Source: Byssovorax sp. (GTDB lineage Bacteria; Myxococcota_A; Polyangia; Polyangiales; Polyangiaceae). From it: a stretch of 64,000 bases of DNA. The stretch covers positions 1-64,000 of the forward strand of contig JANYGI010000124.1 of the NCBI GenBank assembly GCA_025362495.1, written 5' to 3'. This document shows, in pieces, positions 42,342 through 50,442 of this stretch. Both the position numbers and the translations under genes were made by a program. Numbering within the stretch: position 1 is the first letter of the stretch; each line of letters begins with the position of its first letter. The notes under the pieces were generated by a model that saw only the letters and a list, made by a program, of their open reading frames with translations, made no database searches and was not told the DNA's origin.

Positions 42342-42772
42342 GCGGGATCCGGATCCCGATCCGCCTGCGGGCGCAGGTTCTCGCTCGCGACGCCGAGCGC
42401 TGCGCGTTTTGCCGGAGTGCACCTGGCTTGATGGGTGTCACTTTCGAGATCGACCACATCGTGCCGCGCAGCGCGGGGGGAGCGACGGTGCTCGCCAACC
42501 TGTGCCTCTGCTGCCCGACGTGCAATCGTCACAAGGCGGCGCGCACGACGGTCGCCGATCCCATCGGCGGCGCGATGGTCGCGTTGTTTCATCCGGTGCT
42601 CGACGCCTGGGAAGAGCACTTCGAGTGGCGCGAGGTCGCGACGATGATCGCCGGACGTACGGCGAAAGGGCGAGCGACCGTGGACGCGCTGCGGATGAAC
42701 CGGCCGGCGATCATCGAGCTTCGCCGGTACTGGGCTGCTTCCGGGCGCCATCCTTCGCCAGACGAAGAATGA
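42338..42772 (+). CDS. HNH endonuclease
   Basis: The 144-residue protein contains a compact HNH nuclease domain. CAFC (near residue 24-27) and CCPTCNRHK supply the structural zinc Cys pairs, with the catalytic segment FEIDHIVPRSAGG and NLCLCCPTCN. The remaining 60 residues are helical. It should nick or cleave DNA with one bound divalent metal. Such stand-alone HNH proteins occur in mobile elements, phage and defence loci, and in many cyanobacteria and myxobacteria as small two-gene units. It lies directly behind a helical partner gene. Confidence 0.9.
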   Translation: MSGIRIPIRLRAQVLARDAERCAFCRSAPGLMGVTFEIDHIVPRSAGGATVLANLCLCCPTCNRHKAARTTVADPIGGAMVALFHPVLDAWEEHFEWREVATMIAGRTAKGRATVDALRMNRPAIIELRRYWAASGRHPSPDEE

Positions 42773-42854
42773 GCTGGTCTTGAGACCTGGAAAGGAACAT
42801 CAAAGCTCCTGCGGGTGGCTCCTCTGTCGGGATGGGCGATCGTGACGTGCGAGC

Positions 42855-44228
42855 TCAGTGCACGACCTTCATCAGGTAGAGCTGCCAGTCCGCCATCTGG
42901 TTGCCTCCGGGCGTGAGCCGCATGCTGCCGGCGACGTAGGCGACCTTCGGATCCGCACCGACGGTGACCTTATTGTCGTTCGCGTCGGTGTCTCCCATCG
43001 TGTACCGGTCGCACGGCGCCACCCCGTTCGAACACCAGACGACCGTCACCGGGGCGGGCTCCAGGGTGGTCGCGACGACCAGGTGGTCCGGCCCCGCAGC
43101 GACACTTTCTACTCGGTCCCCGAGCTCGAGGGCGGACTCCAGTTGTCCGCTGTCATCGACGCGGAGGGCGAGGCCCGTGTCCTCGGCCAGGGGGGCCTTC
43201 GCGTAGGGGACATCGACTCCATTGAACGAGACAGGCGTGTGTGTGCCGCCGGCGACCAGCATCCCTTTGCCCTGGGGAACGGCCATCGCGCGAAAGTACC
43301 CGTCCGGTGGTGTCAACGTCGAGGCCCAGAGCGGCTTGCCGCCGGCGTCGAAGCTGGTCACGTAGGAGCTGCCGTAGGCAGGGCCGATGGGCGTGCCGTC
43401 CCAGATCGGCTGGCCGTTACCGCCGTACGCAAACACATTGCCGGCGCTGTCCTCGCCGACGACGCCCACGCCGGCCACGCCGCCGGCGCCGTTCGCCTCG
43501 TGCCAGCTCGTCGGATGTCCCTGCGCGTCGAGGCGCACGAGCAGACCGAGGGGCGCGCTGCCTTTGAGCACGATCGGGCCCGCGCCGAGATCGACGGCGC
43601 CGCTTTCCACGGCGAGTCCGATCAGCAAGCCGCCGTCGGCCGTCGGCGCCATCCCGGTCTGCGTCACTGCGTCCCCGAACGTCCTCTCGCCGAGGAGCTG
43701 CCCGGCTCCATCGTAGGTCTGGAACCCGTGGGGCATGGCGACGTGGATCCGCGACGCCGCGTCGACGATGAGGTCGCCATACGAAAGGTCGCCGACGCGC
43801 TTTGACCACAGGAGCTTGCCGGCCGAGGACACGCGAATCACGACCCCGATTTGCTGCTCGGGATCGAGATCGGCGGCCAGCGGCCCGGCGCCGAGATCGA
43901 AATCGCCGGCGTACCCAGCGAGCCCGACGATCGCGTCTCCGTCGAGCGTCGCGATCGAAGTGGCCGTGACGCCGAACGAGGGGAATCGCACCCACCAGCC
44001 GGACCAGGCGCCTCCGCCCGGATCCACCGTGGTAGGCAGCCCCGGGGAGCTGCCATTGGCCGGCAGCGGCGCGGCGACGCCGTCGGGCGCCGTCCAGGGA
44101 TCGCCCGTCGGCATTCCGCTCGTATCGGGCGGTGTCGAGGGTTTGCCGTGATCATCGATGACGACCACGCTGCCGCAGGCGGTGAGCCCGAGAGCGGCGG
44201 TGAGGAGCACGAGGGGAGTCGGGTTCAT
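42855..44228 (-). CDS. lipoprotein with beta-propeller-like repeats
   Basis: The 457-residue protein has a lipoprotein signal (MNPTPLVLLTAALGLTAC). A Pro/Thr/Gly linker follows, then repeated strand patterns of about 45 residues (GVVIRVSSAGKLLWSKRVGD, GLLVRLDAQGHPTSW, SYVTSFDAGGKPLWASTL, GLALRVDDSGQLESALEL). The recurring V/F-R/D-x-D-x-x-G-x-x-x-W pattern is typical of SBBP or delta-type beta-propeller repeats common in myxobacterial lipoproteins. It is probably a surface-exposed binding protein. The start is the ATG giving an intact signal peptide. Confidence 0.8.
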   Translation of the reverse strand: MNPTPLVLLTAALGLTACGSVVVIDDHGKPSTPPDTSGMPTGDPWTAPDGVAAPLPANGSSPGLPTTVDPGGGAWSGWWVRFPSFGVTATSIATLDGDAIVGLAGYAGDFDLGAGPLAADLDPEQQIGVVIRVSSAGKLLWSKRVGDLSYGDLIVDAASRIHVAMPHGFQTYDGAGQLLGERTFGDAVTQTGMAPTADGGLLIGLAVESGAVDLGAGPIVLKGSAPLGLLVRLDAQGHPTSWHEANGAGGVAGVGVVGEDSAGNVFAYGGNGQPIWDGTPIGPAYGSSYVTSFDAGGKPLWASTLTPPDGYFRAMAVPQGKGMLVAGGTHTPVSFNGVDVPYAKAPLAEDTGLALRVDDSGQLESALELGDRVESVAAGPDHLVVATTLEPAPVTVVWCSNGVAPCDRYTMGDTDANDNKVTVGADPKVAYVAGSMRLTPGGNQMADWQLYLMKVVH

Positions 44229-44404
44229 TTCAGCTTCGAGCCTCTGCGAAATGCATCGCATCGATGGCATATCACCGGTCACAGCAGAGATGATATGGCC
44301 GCGAGCAGGTGAATCGAGCTCGCTCGTACGGTAGTGTCGTCGGCTGAAGTGTTGGGTCTTTCGACGTCGAGTACCACAACGTCAAGACGGGGACCGACGC
44401 GCTC

Positions 44405-45055
44405 TTGCTGCTCGAAAAGCGCATCGCCGTCGAGCTCCCCACGGTCGATCGGAAGCGCCTTCGAAGCCTCTCCGATCTCGCGCTGGGCGTGGCCTATGCG
44501 GTCGCGCAGGTGGATCGCGGCGCCGATGGATCGACGGCGGTTCTCCTCGCGAAGGCGCGTGAGCTGCGCGAGATCCTGCTCGTGTCGGCCGAGGCGCTCG
44601 CGAAGTCCGGCGTGATCCCGGCGCGGCCCGTCGCGAAGATCCGCGAGGGCCGGGGAGCCATCGACTCGGCGCAGGACTGCGTCGATCTGAGCGCCCTGTT
44701 CAGCAAGTATTCGAAGGACGTGAAGGGGAAGACGGCGGTGACGCCGGCGCAGCGGAAGGACGCGGCCGAGGTGGGCACGGAGCTGCTCAAGTGGCTTCGC
44801 CGCAAGGGGACGAAGCGCAAGGACTCGGCGATCGTCGCGGCGGCCATCGACGCCCGCGACCGGGTGTGGACGCTGCTCGGGCAACGGCACGACGAGGCCC
44901 GCCGCGCCGGGATGTGGATCTGGGGCGACGAGGTCGATGCGCACGTGCCGCCGCTGCAATCGCGGGCGATGCCGCCGCGCAAGAAGAAGGCGGTCGAGGC
45001 GCCCGCGGTGGCTGTGGTGAAGCCGGCGCCGGTGGCGGAAGAGAACGACGGCTGA
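44405..45055 (+). CDS. hypothetical protein with damaged or atypical start
   Basis: The 216-residue frame encodes a charged helical protein (SDLALGVAYAVAQVDRGADG, AKARELREILLVSAEALAKS). It ends in a Lys-rich and Ala/Val/Pro tail. The only in-frame start is a TTG at 44405, but clearly coding sequence (FDVEYHNVKTGTDALLLLEK) continues upstream to at least 44360, where the frame is closed at 44345-44347. A one-base loss near 44358 would join it to a GTG at 44350. It may be a frameshifted gene, or it may begin at a non-standard codon. Family unknown to me. Confidence 0.65.
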   Translation: MLLEKRIAVELPTVDRKRLRSLSDLALGVAYAVAQVDRGADGSTAVLLAKARELREILLVSAEALAKSGVIPARPVAKIREGRGAIDSAQDCVDLSALFSKYSKDVKGKTAVTPAQRKDAAEVGTELLKWLRRKGTKRKDSAIVAAAIDARDRVWTLLGQRHDEARRAGMWIWGDEVDAHVPPLQSRAMPPRKKKAVEAPAVAVVKPAPVAEENDG

Positions 45056-45146
45056 TCGAGAGCCCCGCTCTCACTCCGCGCGCAGACGTGCGCGTTGACG
45101 CCGTCGGCGTCCGTCTCCGGGCGCGCGGACTCGACGTCGTCGCCGA

Positions 45147-45392
45147 CCAGCGCGGCACGAGGGCCGCGACGATCTCGACGATCGCTGCGGCGCTGAAGAA
45201 CGGGAGGACGCCGAGGCCAAACGTGCCGAGGGCGGCAGTCGAGGTGGCCGGGGGCAGCGCCGAGATGTCGACGCCGGGCAAGTCAATCTGGTGAAGCAGC
45301 AGAAGCGCAGAGGGCGCGAGCAGCGTGAGCCCGAGCCGGAGCGGCGCCCCCCGTGTGCCGTCGAGCGGCTGCAGGCGAGGAGGATCGCGACC
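45147..45392 (-). pseudogene. SecY-like N-terminal fragment
   Basis: Reading leftward, this stretch encodes about 80 residues that resemble the first two helices of SecY. A first helix (RLGLTLLAPSALLLLHQIDL) is followed by a short external segment (PGVDISALPPATS), then TFGLGVLPFFSAAAIVEIVA and ALVPRW. In SecY the corresponding pattern is VPGID...FALGIMPYISASI...VIPRL. After ALVPRW the frame loses all resemblance, and the remaining SecY helices are absent. No proper start was found. It is interpreted as a remnant of a SecY paralogue in a disrupted region. Confidence 0.55.
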
Positions 45393-45473
45393 GAGAGCGC
45401 TTTGACATGGCGGCGTCCGCCAGCCTGCGCGCCTCGAGCGCGGAGGAGCGCGAAGATGCGCCGCCGGGTGCGG

Positions 45474-46055
45474 CTAGATCATGGCGAGGGCCGTCTCGAT
45501 GTCGGTCTCGGAGTCGCGCGAGCCGAGGGCCGACGCGACATCGACCTTCGTGTACGTGCCGCTGCGGTTGATCTTCGGCGGCGACGAGCGGCGCGGGTTG
45601 ACCACCGACTCGACGGCGAGCGAGGGATCGACGCCGTGGCCATGCGAGGCGAGCGTGGCGATCACCGTGACCGCTTTATCGTCGAGTCGCCGACGGATGG
45701 TCAGCGCGCGCCGCACCTGCGTTTCGTCCTCGGCCCAGGCGTCGAGCCAGGCGTCGAGCTCGACCGACACGGCGAGGAAGCCGAGCCGCAGCGGCGCTTG
45801 CGCGCGAGGATCCGCGGCGGCGATCGTCGACTCGCGAAAGCCGACGATGTCACCGCAGAAGAGCGATCCCGAGCCGGCGACTTCGATGGTGAAGCCGCGT
45901 CGCTCTTCCGGTCGTCGCGCCGGACCACGAGGCGCGGCGCGCCGGGTGATGGGCCCGCTCACCGGTGAGTCCGCTTCAATGGATGATGAAGGCTGATCCC
46001 CCTGTGACGTCGGGGAGGACGGGAGCGAAGGATTGGACACGATGCAACCATACAC
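45474..46055 (-). CDS. hypothetical protein
   Basis: The 193-residue frame is unrecognised. From about residue 53 it is convincingly protein-like (FTIEVAGSGSLFCGDIVGFR, LGFLAVSVELDAWLDAWAED, SGTYTKVDVASALG). The first 50 residues are Ser/Pro/Arg-rich and may not be translated; a GTG at 45962 (VSGPITRR) is an alternative start. No signal peptide is visible. It lies in a disturbed region, beside a SecY-like fragment and upstream repeats. Confidence 0.55.
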   Translation of the reverse strand: MYGCIVSNPSLPSSPTSQGDQPSSSIEADSPVSGPITRRAAPRGPARRPEERRGFTIEVAGSGSLFCGDIVGFRESTIAAADPRAQAPLRLGFLAVSVELDAWLDAWAEDETQVRRALTIRRRLDDKAVTVIATLASHGHGVDPSLAVESVVNPRRSSPPKINRSGTYTKVDVASALGSRDSETDIETALAMI

Positions 46056-46157
46056 GACGTCAGGCCGATGGAGAACGGTCGATAATGCCTATCCTTCGAG
46101 CGCGTAGTACAGCCGACGGAGCATGTGTGTCCCCAACACCGCCTCCCTCCCACATCG

Positions 46158-46280
46158 GGAGCCGGGTGCTTTTCGGCGATCCGGGCGCGGGGCCGGCGTT
46201 GTCGTCGTCACCGTACTTGCGTACGGCTCCTCCTCCGCCTTGGCCGCGCGCCCGGCTCGCCGAAAATCACGCTCGGCTCC
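46158..46280. repeat. imperfect long inverted repeat
   Basis: The left arm (46158-46190) and right arm (46245-46280) are near reverse complements about 33 bases long, sharing the core TTTTCGGCGA-CCGGGCGCG with a few mismatches and a small indel. The intervening 54 bases are GC-rich. It could be a transposon end pair, a MITE remnant or a long hairpin. No transposase lies inside. Confidence 0.5.
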
Positions 46281-46401
46281 GGGCGCGGGGATCTCGCTGT
46301 GCGGAGCTCGGAGTTCGGAGGGGCGGAGTGTGGAGGGTGTAGAGCGAAAGGCGGAGGGGTCGTGGTGCGGGGGCGTACTGGGACGCGATTTGTGCGCGGT
46401 T

Positions 46402-46566
46402 GGGGATGTGAGATGGGGGGTGAAGGAGGGGTGGTCGGGTGGCTGGGGGCTTGTTTGTGCAAAGTTGTGATGGAGTGGGATGCGGGGGGCGGTGGTGGGG
46501 TGGAGGGTGGGAGTTGGTGGTCGGGGGCGGCAGCGGGGCGAGGGGGGGTTATGTCGATTACGGGGG
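46402..46566 (+). repeat. G-run tract with G-quadruplex potential
   Basis: More than ten runs of three or more G occur at short spacing, for example GGGG 46402, GGGGGG 46415, GGGG 46428, GGG 46437 and GGGGG 46445. In the 60 bases 46441-46500 I count 34 G and 5 C. Several non-overlapping intramolecular quadruplexes are possible on the plus strand. Confidence 0.7.
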
Positions 46567-46890
46567 TCAGGCGTGGTGAGGGGTATCGTTGCGCCCGGGT
46601 CAGATAATTCCGTGAGAGCTGGGTGGTGGGGTTTACAAGGGCAGAGTCGGGTCGAATCGGCGCGCGGGGCCGCCTTGAACGGCAGTGTGCAAATGGGAGT
46701 GGCGGAGTCAGGGCGCTTTCGATGAATGGGGCGCGCGACACGGGGGTGGTGGGGGCGTCCATGGCGACACGGGCAGATGCTCGCGCGGGCTCGCTTGCGC
46801 CTCGGATGGCGAGGCGTCGGGCGGGCGCGCGGCGATGGGGGTGATCTTCCTGTGCCTGCTGGCGCGGCTCGCTGGTATGACTGCTCGCTC

Positions 46891-46995
46891 ATGAACCTGG
46901 CGGCCCCGCGGGTACGGGTGGAAAAGGGCCTCGAAGCGCCCCTCTTCGGCCTCGCGGCGCCGAGCCCGGCGATCGACGAAGGAGACGAGGAGTGA
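46891..46995 (+). CDS. 34-codon ORF coupled to aminotransferase
   Basis: A small ORF (MNLAAPRVRVEKGLEAPLFG..., 34 residues, acidic end IDEGDEE) runs directly into the aminotransferase gene, overlapping its GTG by four bases. Third positions are GC-rich, unlike the non-coding DNA just upstream. It may be a true small protein or a leader that couples translation. It has no recognised family, and an upstream in-frame extension to 46726 looks non-coding. Confidence 0.45.
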   Translation: MNLAAPRVRVEKGLEAPLFGLAAPSPAIDEGDEE

Positions 46996-48353
46996 CGGAG
47001 CTCGAGATCAACGTGTCCGAGGCGCCCACCGGTCCGGTGGAGGCTTCGAGCAACCCCACGAGCGAGAGCTCGGCCCCGCGCGGCGGCGAAGCCCACGGCA
47101 TCGGCGCCTTTCGCAAGGTGCCGCGCACAGGGGTGATCTACGTGATGGGCGAGGCCGCGCGCCTCGGCTACCGCCACGGCGGCGAGCCGGGCGAAGACGG
47201 CTGGTGCAACCTCGGCCAGGGGCAGCCCGAGACGGGGCCGCTGCCCGGATCGCCGCCGCGCGTCGAGTCGATCACGATCGACATGGACGATCAGGAGTAC
47301 GCGCCGGTAGCCGGTCTGTGGGAGCTGCGCGAGGCCATCGCCGACTTCTACAACCGCGCCTACCGACGGGGCATGCCCTCGCGTTACACCGCGGAGAACG
47401 TGGCTGTTTCAGGCGGCGGCCGCATCGCGCTGACCCGCGCCGCCGCCGCGCTCGGCAACGTGAACCTCGGGCATTTCCTGCCGGATTACACCGCCTACGA
47501 AGAGCTGCTCGACGTGTTCCGGCTCTTCTCGCCGATCCCGATCTTGCTCGAGGCCGAGCGTGGCTATGCGTTCTCGGTCGGGGATCTGCGCCGCGAGATC
47601 CTGGGGCGCGGGCTCGCGGCGATCCTCTCGTCGAACCCGTGCAACCCGACGGGCAAGCACATCCGCGGCGAGGAGCTCGCGGCCTGGGTCCGAACCGCCG
47701 AGGAACTCGACTGCACGCTGCTCTTCGACGAGTTCTACTCGCACTACGTCTACGGCCTCGGCGGCGAGGCCCCGATGGAGAGCGCGGCGCGCTACGTGGA
47801 GAACGTCGACACGGCGCCGGTGGTGCTCTTCGACGGCCTCACCAAGAACTGGCGCTACCCGGGCTGGCGCGTGACGTGGACGGTGGGCCCGCGCGAGGTC
47901 ATCGACGCCGTGGCCAGCGCGGGCAGCTTCCTCGACGGGGGCGGCTCGAAGCCGATGCAGCGCGCGGCGATCCCGCTGCTGTCGGTCGAGCACGCGCGCC
48001 AGGAAACCGCTGCGATTCAAGCCTCGTTCGCGCGCAAACGCGATCTGATGATCGCCGGGCTGAAGCGGATCGGCGTCACCATCGACAGCGAGCCGCAAGG
48101 CACGTTCTACGTGTGGGGCTCGGTCGCCGATCTGCCGGCCGGCATCAACGACGGACACTCGTTCTTCCGCGCCGCCCTCGATCACCGCGTCATCGTCGTC
48201 CCGGGCGAGTTCTTCGACGTGAACCCCGGCAAGCGCCGCGCCCACCGCGCCTCGCGCTTCCGCCACCACGTGCGCTTCTCGTTCGGCCCGAGCGAGGCGG
48301 TGCTCACGCGCGCCCTCGCCCGCCTCGAAGCGATGGTGAAGCTGCGGCGCTGA
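46992..48353 (+). CDS. class I/II PLP-dependent aminotransferase
   Basis: The 453-residue protein is a fold-type I aminotransferase. Cofactor-binding features are the AVSGGGRIALTRAAAAL helix, SSNPCNPTGKHIRGEEL, LLFDEFYSHYVYG (Asp and Tyr contacting the pyridine ring), the Schiff-base Lys in DGLTKNWRYPGWR (near 285) and the carboxylate-binding Arg in RFSFG (near 437). The first 40 residues are a low-complexity extension. The GTG start has GAGGAG just upstream. The substrate amino acid is not evident. It may be coupled to a 34-codon ORF upstream and is followed, 80 bases on, by a DUF2505 gene. Confidence 0.88.
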   Translation: MTELEINVSEAPTGPVEASSNPTSESSAPRGGEAHGIGAFRKVPRTGVIYVMGEAARLGYRHGGEPGEDGWCNLGQGQPETGPLPGSPPRVESITIDMDDQEYAPVAGLWELREAIADFYNRAYRRGMPSRYTAENVAVSGGGRIALTRAAAALGNVNLGHFLPDYTAYEELLDVFRLFSPIPILLEAERGYAFSVGDLRREILGRGLAAILSSNPCNPTGKHIRGEELAAWVRTAEELDCTLLFDEFYSHYVYGLGGEAPMESAARYVENVDTAPVVLFDGLTKNWRYPGWRVTWTVGPREVIDAVASAGSFLDGGGSKPMQRAAIPLLSVEHARQETAAIQASFARKRDLMIAGLKRIGVTIDSEPQGTFYVWGSVADLPAGINDGHSFFRAALDHRVIVVPGEFFDVNPGKRRAHRASRFRHHVRFSFGPSEAVLTRALARLEAMVKLRR

Positions 48354-48433
48354 GCCTCCGCGAAGGTATCGACGAAGACGTGCGGCTCGGCTATTCGAGG
48401 CGCTCCAACAACTCCGGAATCGAGGCTGCTGCC

Positions 48434-48934
48434 ATGGGTAAATTCACCGTCACTCACGAGATCCGCTGCGACGTCGAGACCTTCTGGAAGACGTTCTTCG
48501 ACAAGGACTTCAATGACAAGCTCTACCTCGAGGGGCTGGGCTTCCCCGCGTACAAGACGCTCGAGCAGAACGAGACCGAGACGCGGATCACCCGCAAGGT
48601 CTCCGGTCAGCCGAAGATGAACATGCCCGGCCCGGTGGCAAAGCTTATGGGCTCGAACTTCTCGTACGTGGAGGACGGCTCGTTCGACAAGGCAGCCAAG
48701 ATCTGGACGTGGAAGCTCACGCCGAGCACGCTCGCCGACAAGATGCGCAACGAGGGCTCGGTCCGCGTCGAGGCCATCGGCGAGGGCAAGGTCCGCCGCG
48801 TGGCCGAGCTGGTAATCGAGGCGAAGATCTTCGGCCTCGGCGGCCTCATCGAGAGCTCGGCCGAGAAGCAGCTCCGCGACGGGTGGGACCAGAGCGCCGT
48901 GTTCATGAACAAGTACTTCGACGCCGCGAAGTAG
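48434..48934 (+). CDS. DUF2505 (START-like fold) protein
   Basis: The 166-residue protein matches DUF2505. It begins GKFTVTHEIRCDVETFWKTF, continues with YLEGLGFPAYKTLEQNETET, and ends GLGGLIESSAEKQLRDGWDQ, a pattern of the SRPBCC/START-like lipid-binding superfamily. It should be cytosolic and bind a hydrophobic ligand; the ligand is unknown. Its position between an aminotransferase and NADH dehydrogenase gives no strong functional clue. Confidence 0.85.
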   Translation: MGKFTVTHEIRCDVETFWKTFFDKDFNDKLYLEGLGFPAYKTLEQNETETRITRKVSGQPKMNMPGPVAKLMGSNFSYVEDGSFDKAAKIWTWKLTPSTLADKMRNEGSVRVEAIGEGKVRRVAELVIEAKIFGLGGLIESSAEKQLRDGWDQSAVFMNKYFDAAK

Positions 48935-49014
48935 CTCGCACACTTCCCATCCGGCCGCTGGGCCCCACGATGCGCGCGGCGGACGGGGCGGCCCGTCGCG
49001 CGGGAGAAATGATC

Positions 49015-50367
49015 ATGGCGGCTCATCGGGTGGTCATTGTGGGCGGCGGGTTCGGAGGGCTCTACGCGGCGCAGACGCTCGCTCGCCACGACGTGCAGAT
49101 CACGCTGCTCGATCGCAAGAACCACCACACCTTCCAGCCTCTGCTCTATCAAGTCGCGACCGCCGGGCTCAACCCGTCGGATATCGCGGTGCCGATCCGC
49201 AGCATCTTCCGCAAGCGAGAGAACGTCGAGGTGCTGCTCGGCAACGTCGCGGCGATCCACAAGGACAGCCGCACGCTCACGCTCGAGGACGGCGCGACGA
49301 TCCCCTACGACACGCTGATCGTCGCCACCGGGGCCACGCACTCGTACTTCGGCCACCCGGAGTGGGCGCACCTGGCGCCGGGCCTGAAGACGATCGAGGA
49401 CGCGCTCGAGATCCGGAAGCGGATCTTCTTCGCCTTCGAGGCCGCGGAGCGCGAGCCGGACGAGACCCTGCGCGCGCCGTGGCTCACGTTCGTCGTCGTC
49501 GGCGGCGGCCCCACCGGGGTCGAGCTCGCCGGCACGCTGGGCGAGATTTCGCGGCAGACGCTCCGCCACGATTTCCGGCACATCAACCCGACCGAGTCGT
49601 GCATCCTGCTGCTCGAGGGCTCACCGGCCATCCTCGGCAGCTACGTCCCCGAGCTGCGCGAGAAGGCCAAGGTGCAGCTCGAGCATCTCGGCGTGAAGGT
49701 GCGGTCCAACGCGCGCGTCGTGACGATCGATGCGGGCGGCGTGACGCTCGCGCCCGTCGACGGCAAGCCCGGCGAGCGGATCCCGTCGCGCACGGTGCTG
49801 TGGGCCGCGGGCGTCGCCGCGTCGCCGCTGGTGAAATCGCTGGGCGTGCCGCTCGATCGCGCCGGCCGCGTGCTCGTCGAGCCCGACCTCACCGTGCCCG
49901 GACACCCCGAGATTTACGTGATCGGCGACGTGGCGGCGGTGAAGCAGGGCGACGGGTTCGTCCCCGGCGTCGCGCCCGCGGCGATCCAGGCGGCGAAGCA
50001 CACGGCGGACAACATCGTGCGGACGCTCGCGGGGCAGCCGCGGACGCCGTTTCGTTACCACGACAAGGGCTCGCTCGCGACGATCGGCCGGGCCTCGGGC
50101 ATCGCCGACTTCGGCCGGCTCAAGCTCTCGGGCTTCCTGGCGTGGATCGCCTGGCTGCTCATCCACGTCTTCTTCCTGATCGGCTTCCGTAACCGCTTCC
50201 TGGTGATGTTCGAGTGGGCGATGTCGTACCTGACGTTCCAGCGCGGGGCGCGGCTGATCACCGGCAAGGTGCCGCTGATGGAGCTGCCCGCGGCGTCGGT
50301 GCGCTCGCCGACGTCCGTGGCGTCCGTCGCGGCAGCGGGCCCGGCCGCACCGCCTCCGCCCTCCTGA
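49015..50367 (+). CDS. ndh: type II NADH:quinone oxidoreductase
   Basis: The 450-residue flavoprotein has two dinucleotide-binding motifs: VVIVGGGFGGLYAAQTLAR for FAD at the N-terminus and FVVVGGGPTGVELAGTLGE for NADH near residue 160. FQPLLYQVATAGL is the quinone/FAD-site signature of NDH-2, and YVIGDVAAVKQGD contacts the flavin. Hydrophobic, amphipathic C-terminal helices (FLAWIAWLLIHVFFLIGF) attach it to the inner membrane. It transfers electrons from NADH to menaquinone without pumping protons. The second of two near ATGs is chosen, because GGAG lies eight bases before it. Confidence 0.92.
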   Translation: MAAHRVVIVGGGFGGLYAAQTLARHDVQITLLDRKNHHTFQPLLYQVATAGLNPSDIAVPIRSIFRKRENVEVLLGNVAAIHKDSRTLTLEDGATIPYDTLIVATGATHSYFGHPEWAHLAPGLKTIEDALEIRKRIFFAFEAAEREPDETLRAPWLTFVVVGGGPTGVELAGTLGEISRQTLRHDFRHINPTESCILLLEGSPAILGSYVPELREKAKVQLEHLGVKVRSNARVVTIDAGGVTLAPVDGKPGERIPSRTVLWAAGVAASPLVKSLGVPLDRAGRVLVEPDLTVPGHPEIYVIGDVAAVKQGDGFVPGVAPAAIQAAKHTADNIVRTLAGQPRTPFRYHDKGSLATIGRASGIADFGRLKLSGFLAWIAWLLIHVFFLIGFRNRFLVMFEWAMSYLTFQRGARLITGKVPLMELPAASVRSPTSVASVAAAGPAAPPPPS

Positions 50368-50442
50368 AAAGCCAGCCGACGCCGAGCGAAGACGTCAAGA
50401 GAAGATGGATCGCGGCGCGGTTGCGGGCGTACGCTGACGACC

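Larger units (their letters stand above)
46056..46890. other. non-coding region with inverted repeat and G-rich tract
   Basis: No gene is supported in these 835 bases. It starts with an inverted repeat (46158-46190 / 46245-46280), passes through GGAG-rich sequence (46300-46380) and then a strongly G-skewed tract to about 46570. Open frames on the opposite strand become long and Pro/Ser/Thr-rich only because C-runs contain no stop codons. Confidence 0.6.

Noticed and set aside
46089-47177. 362-codon Pro/Ser/Thr-rich frame on the minus strand
   Set aside because: It is open only because C-runs opposite the G-rich tract contain no stop codons; it also overlaps the aminotransferase gene.
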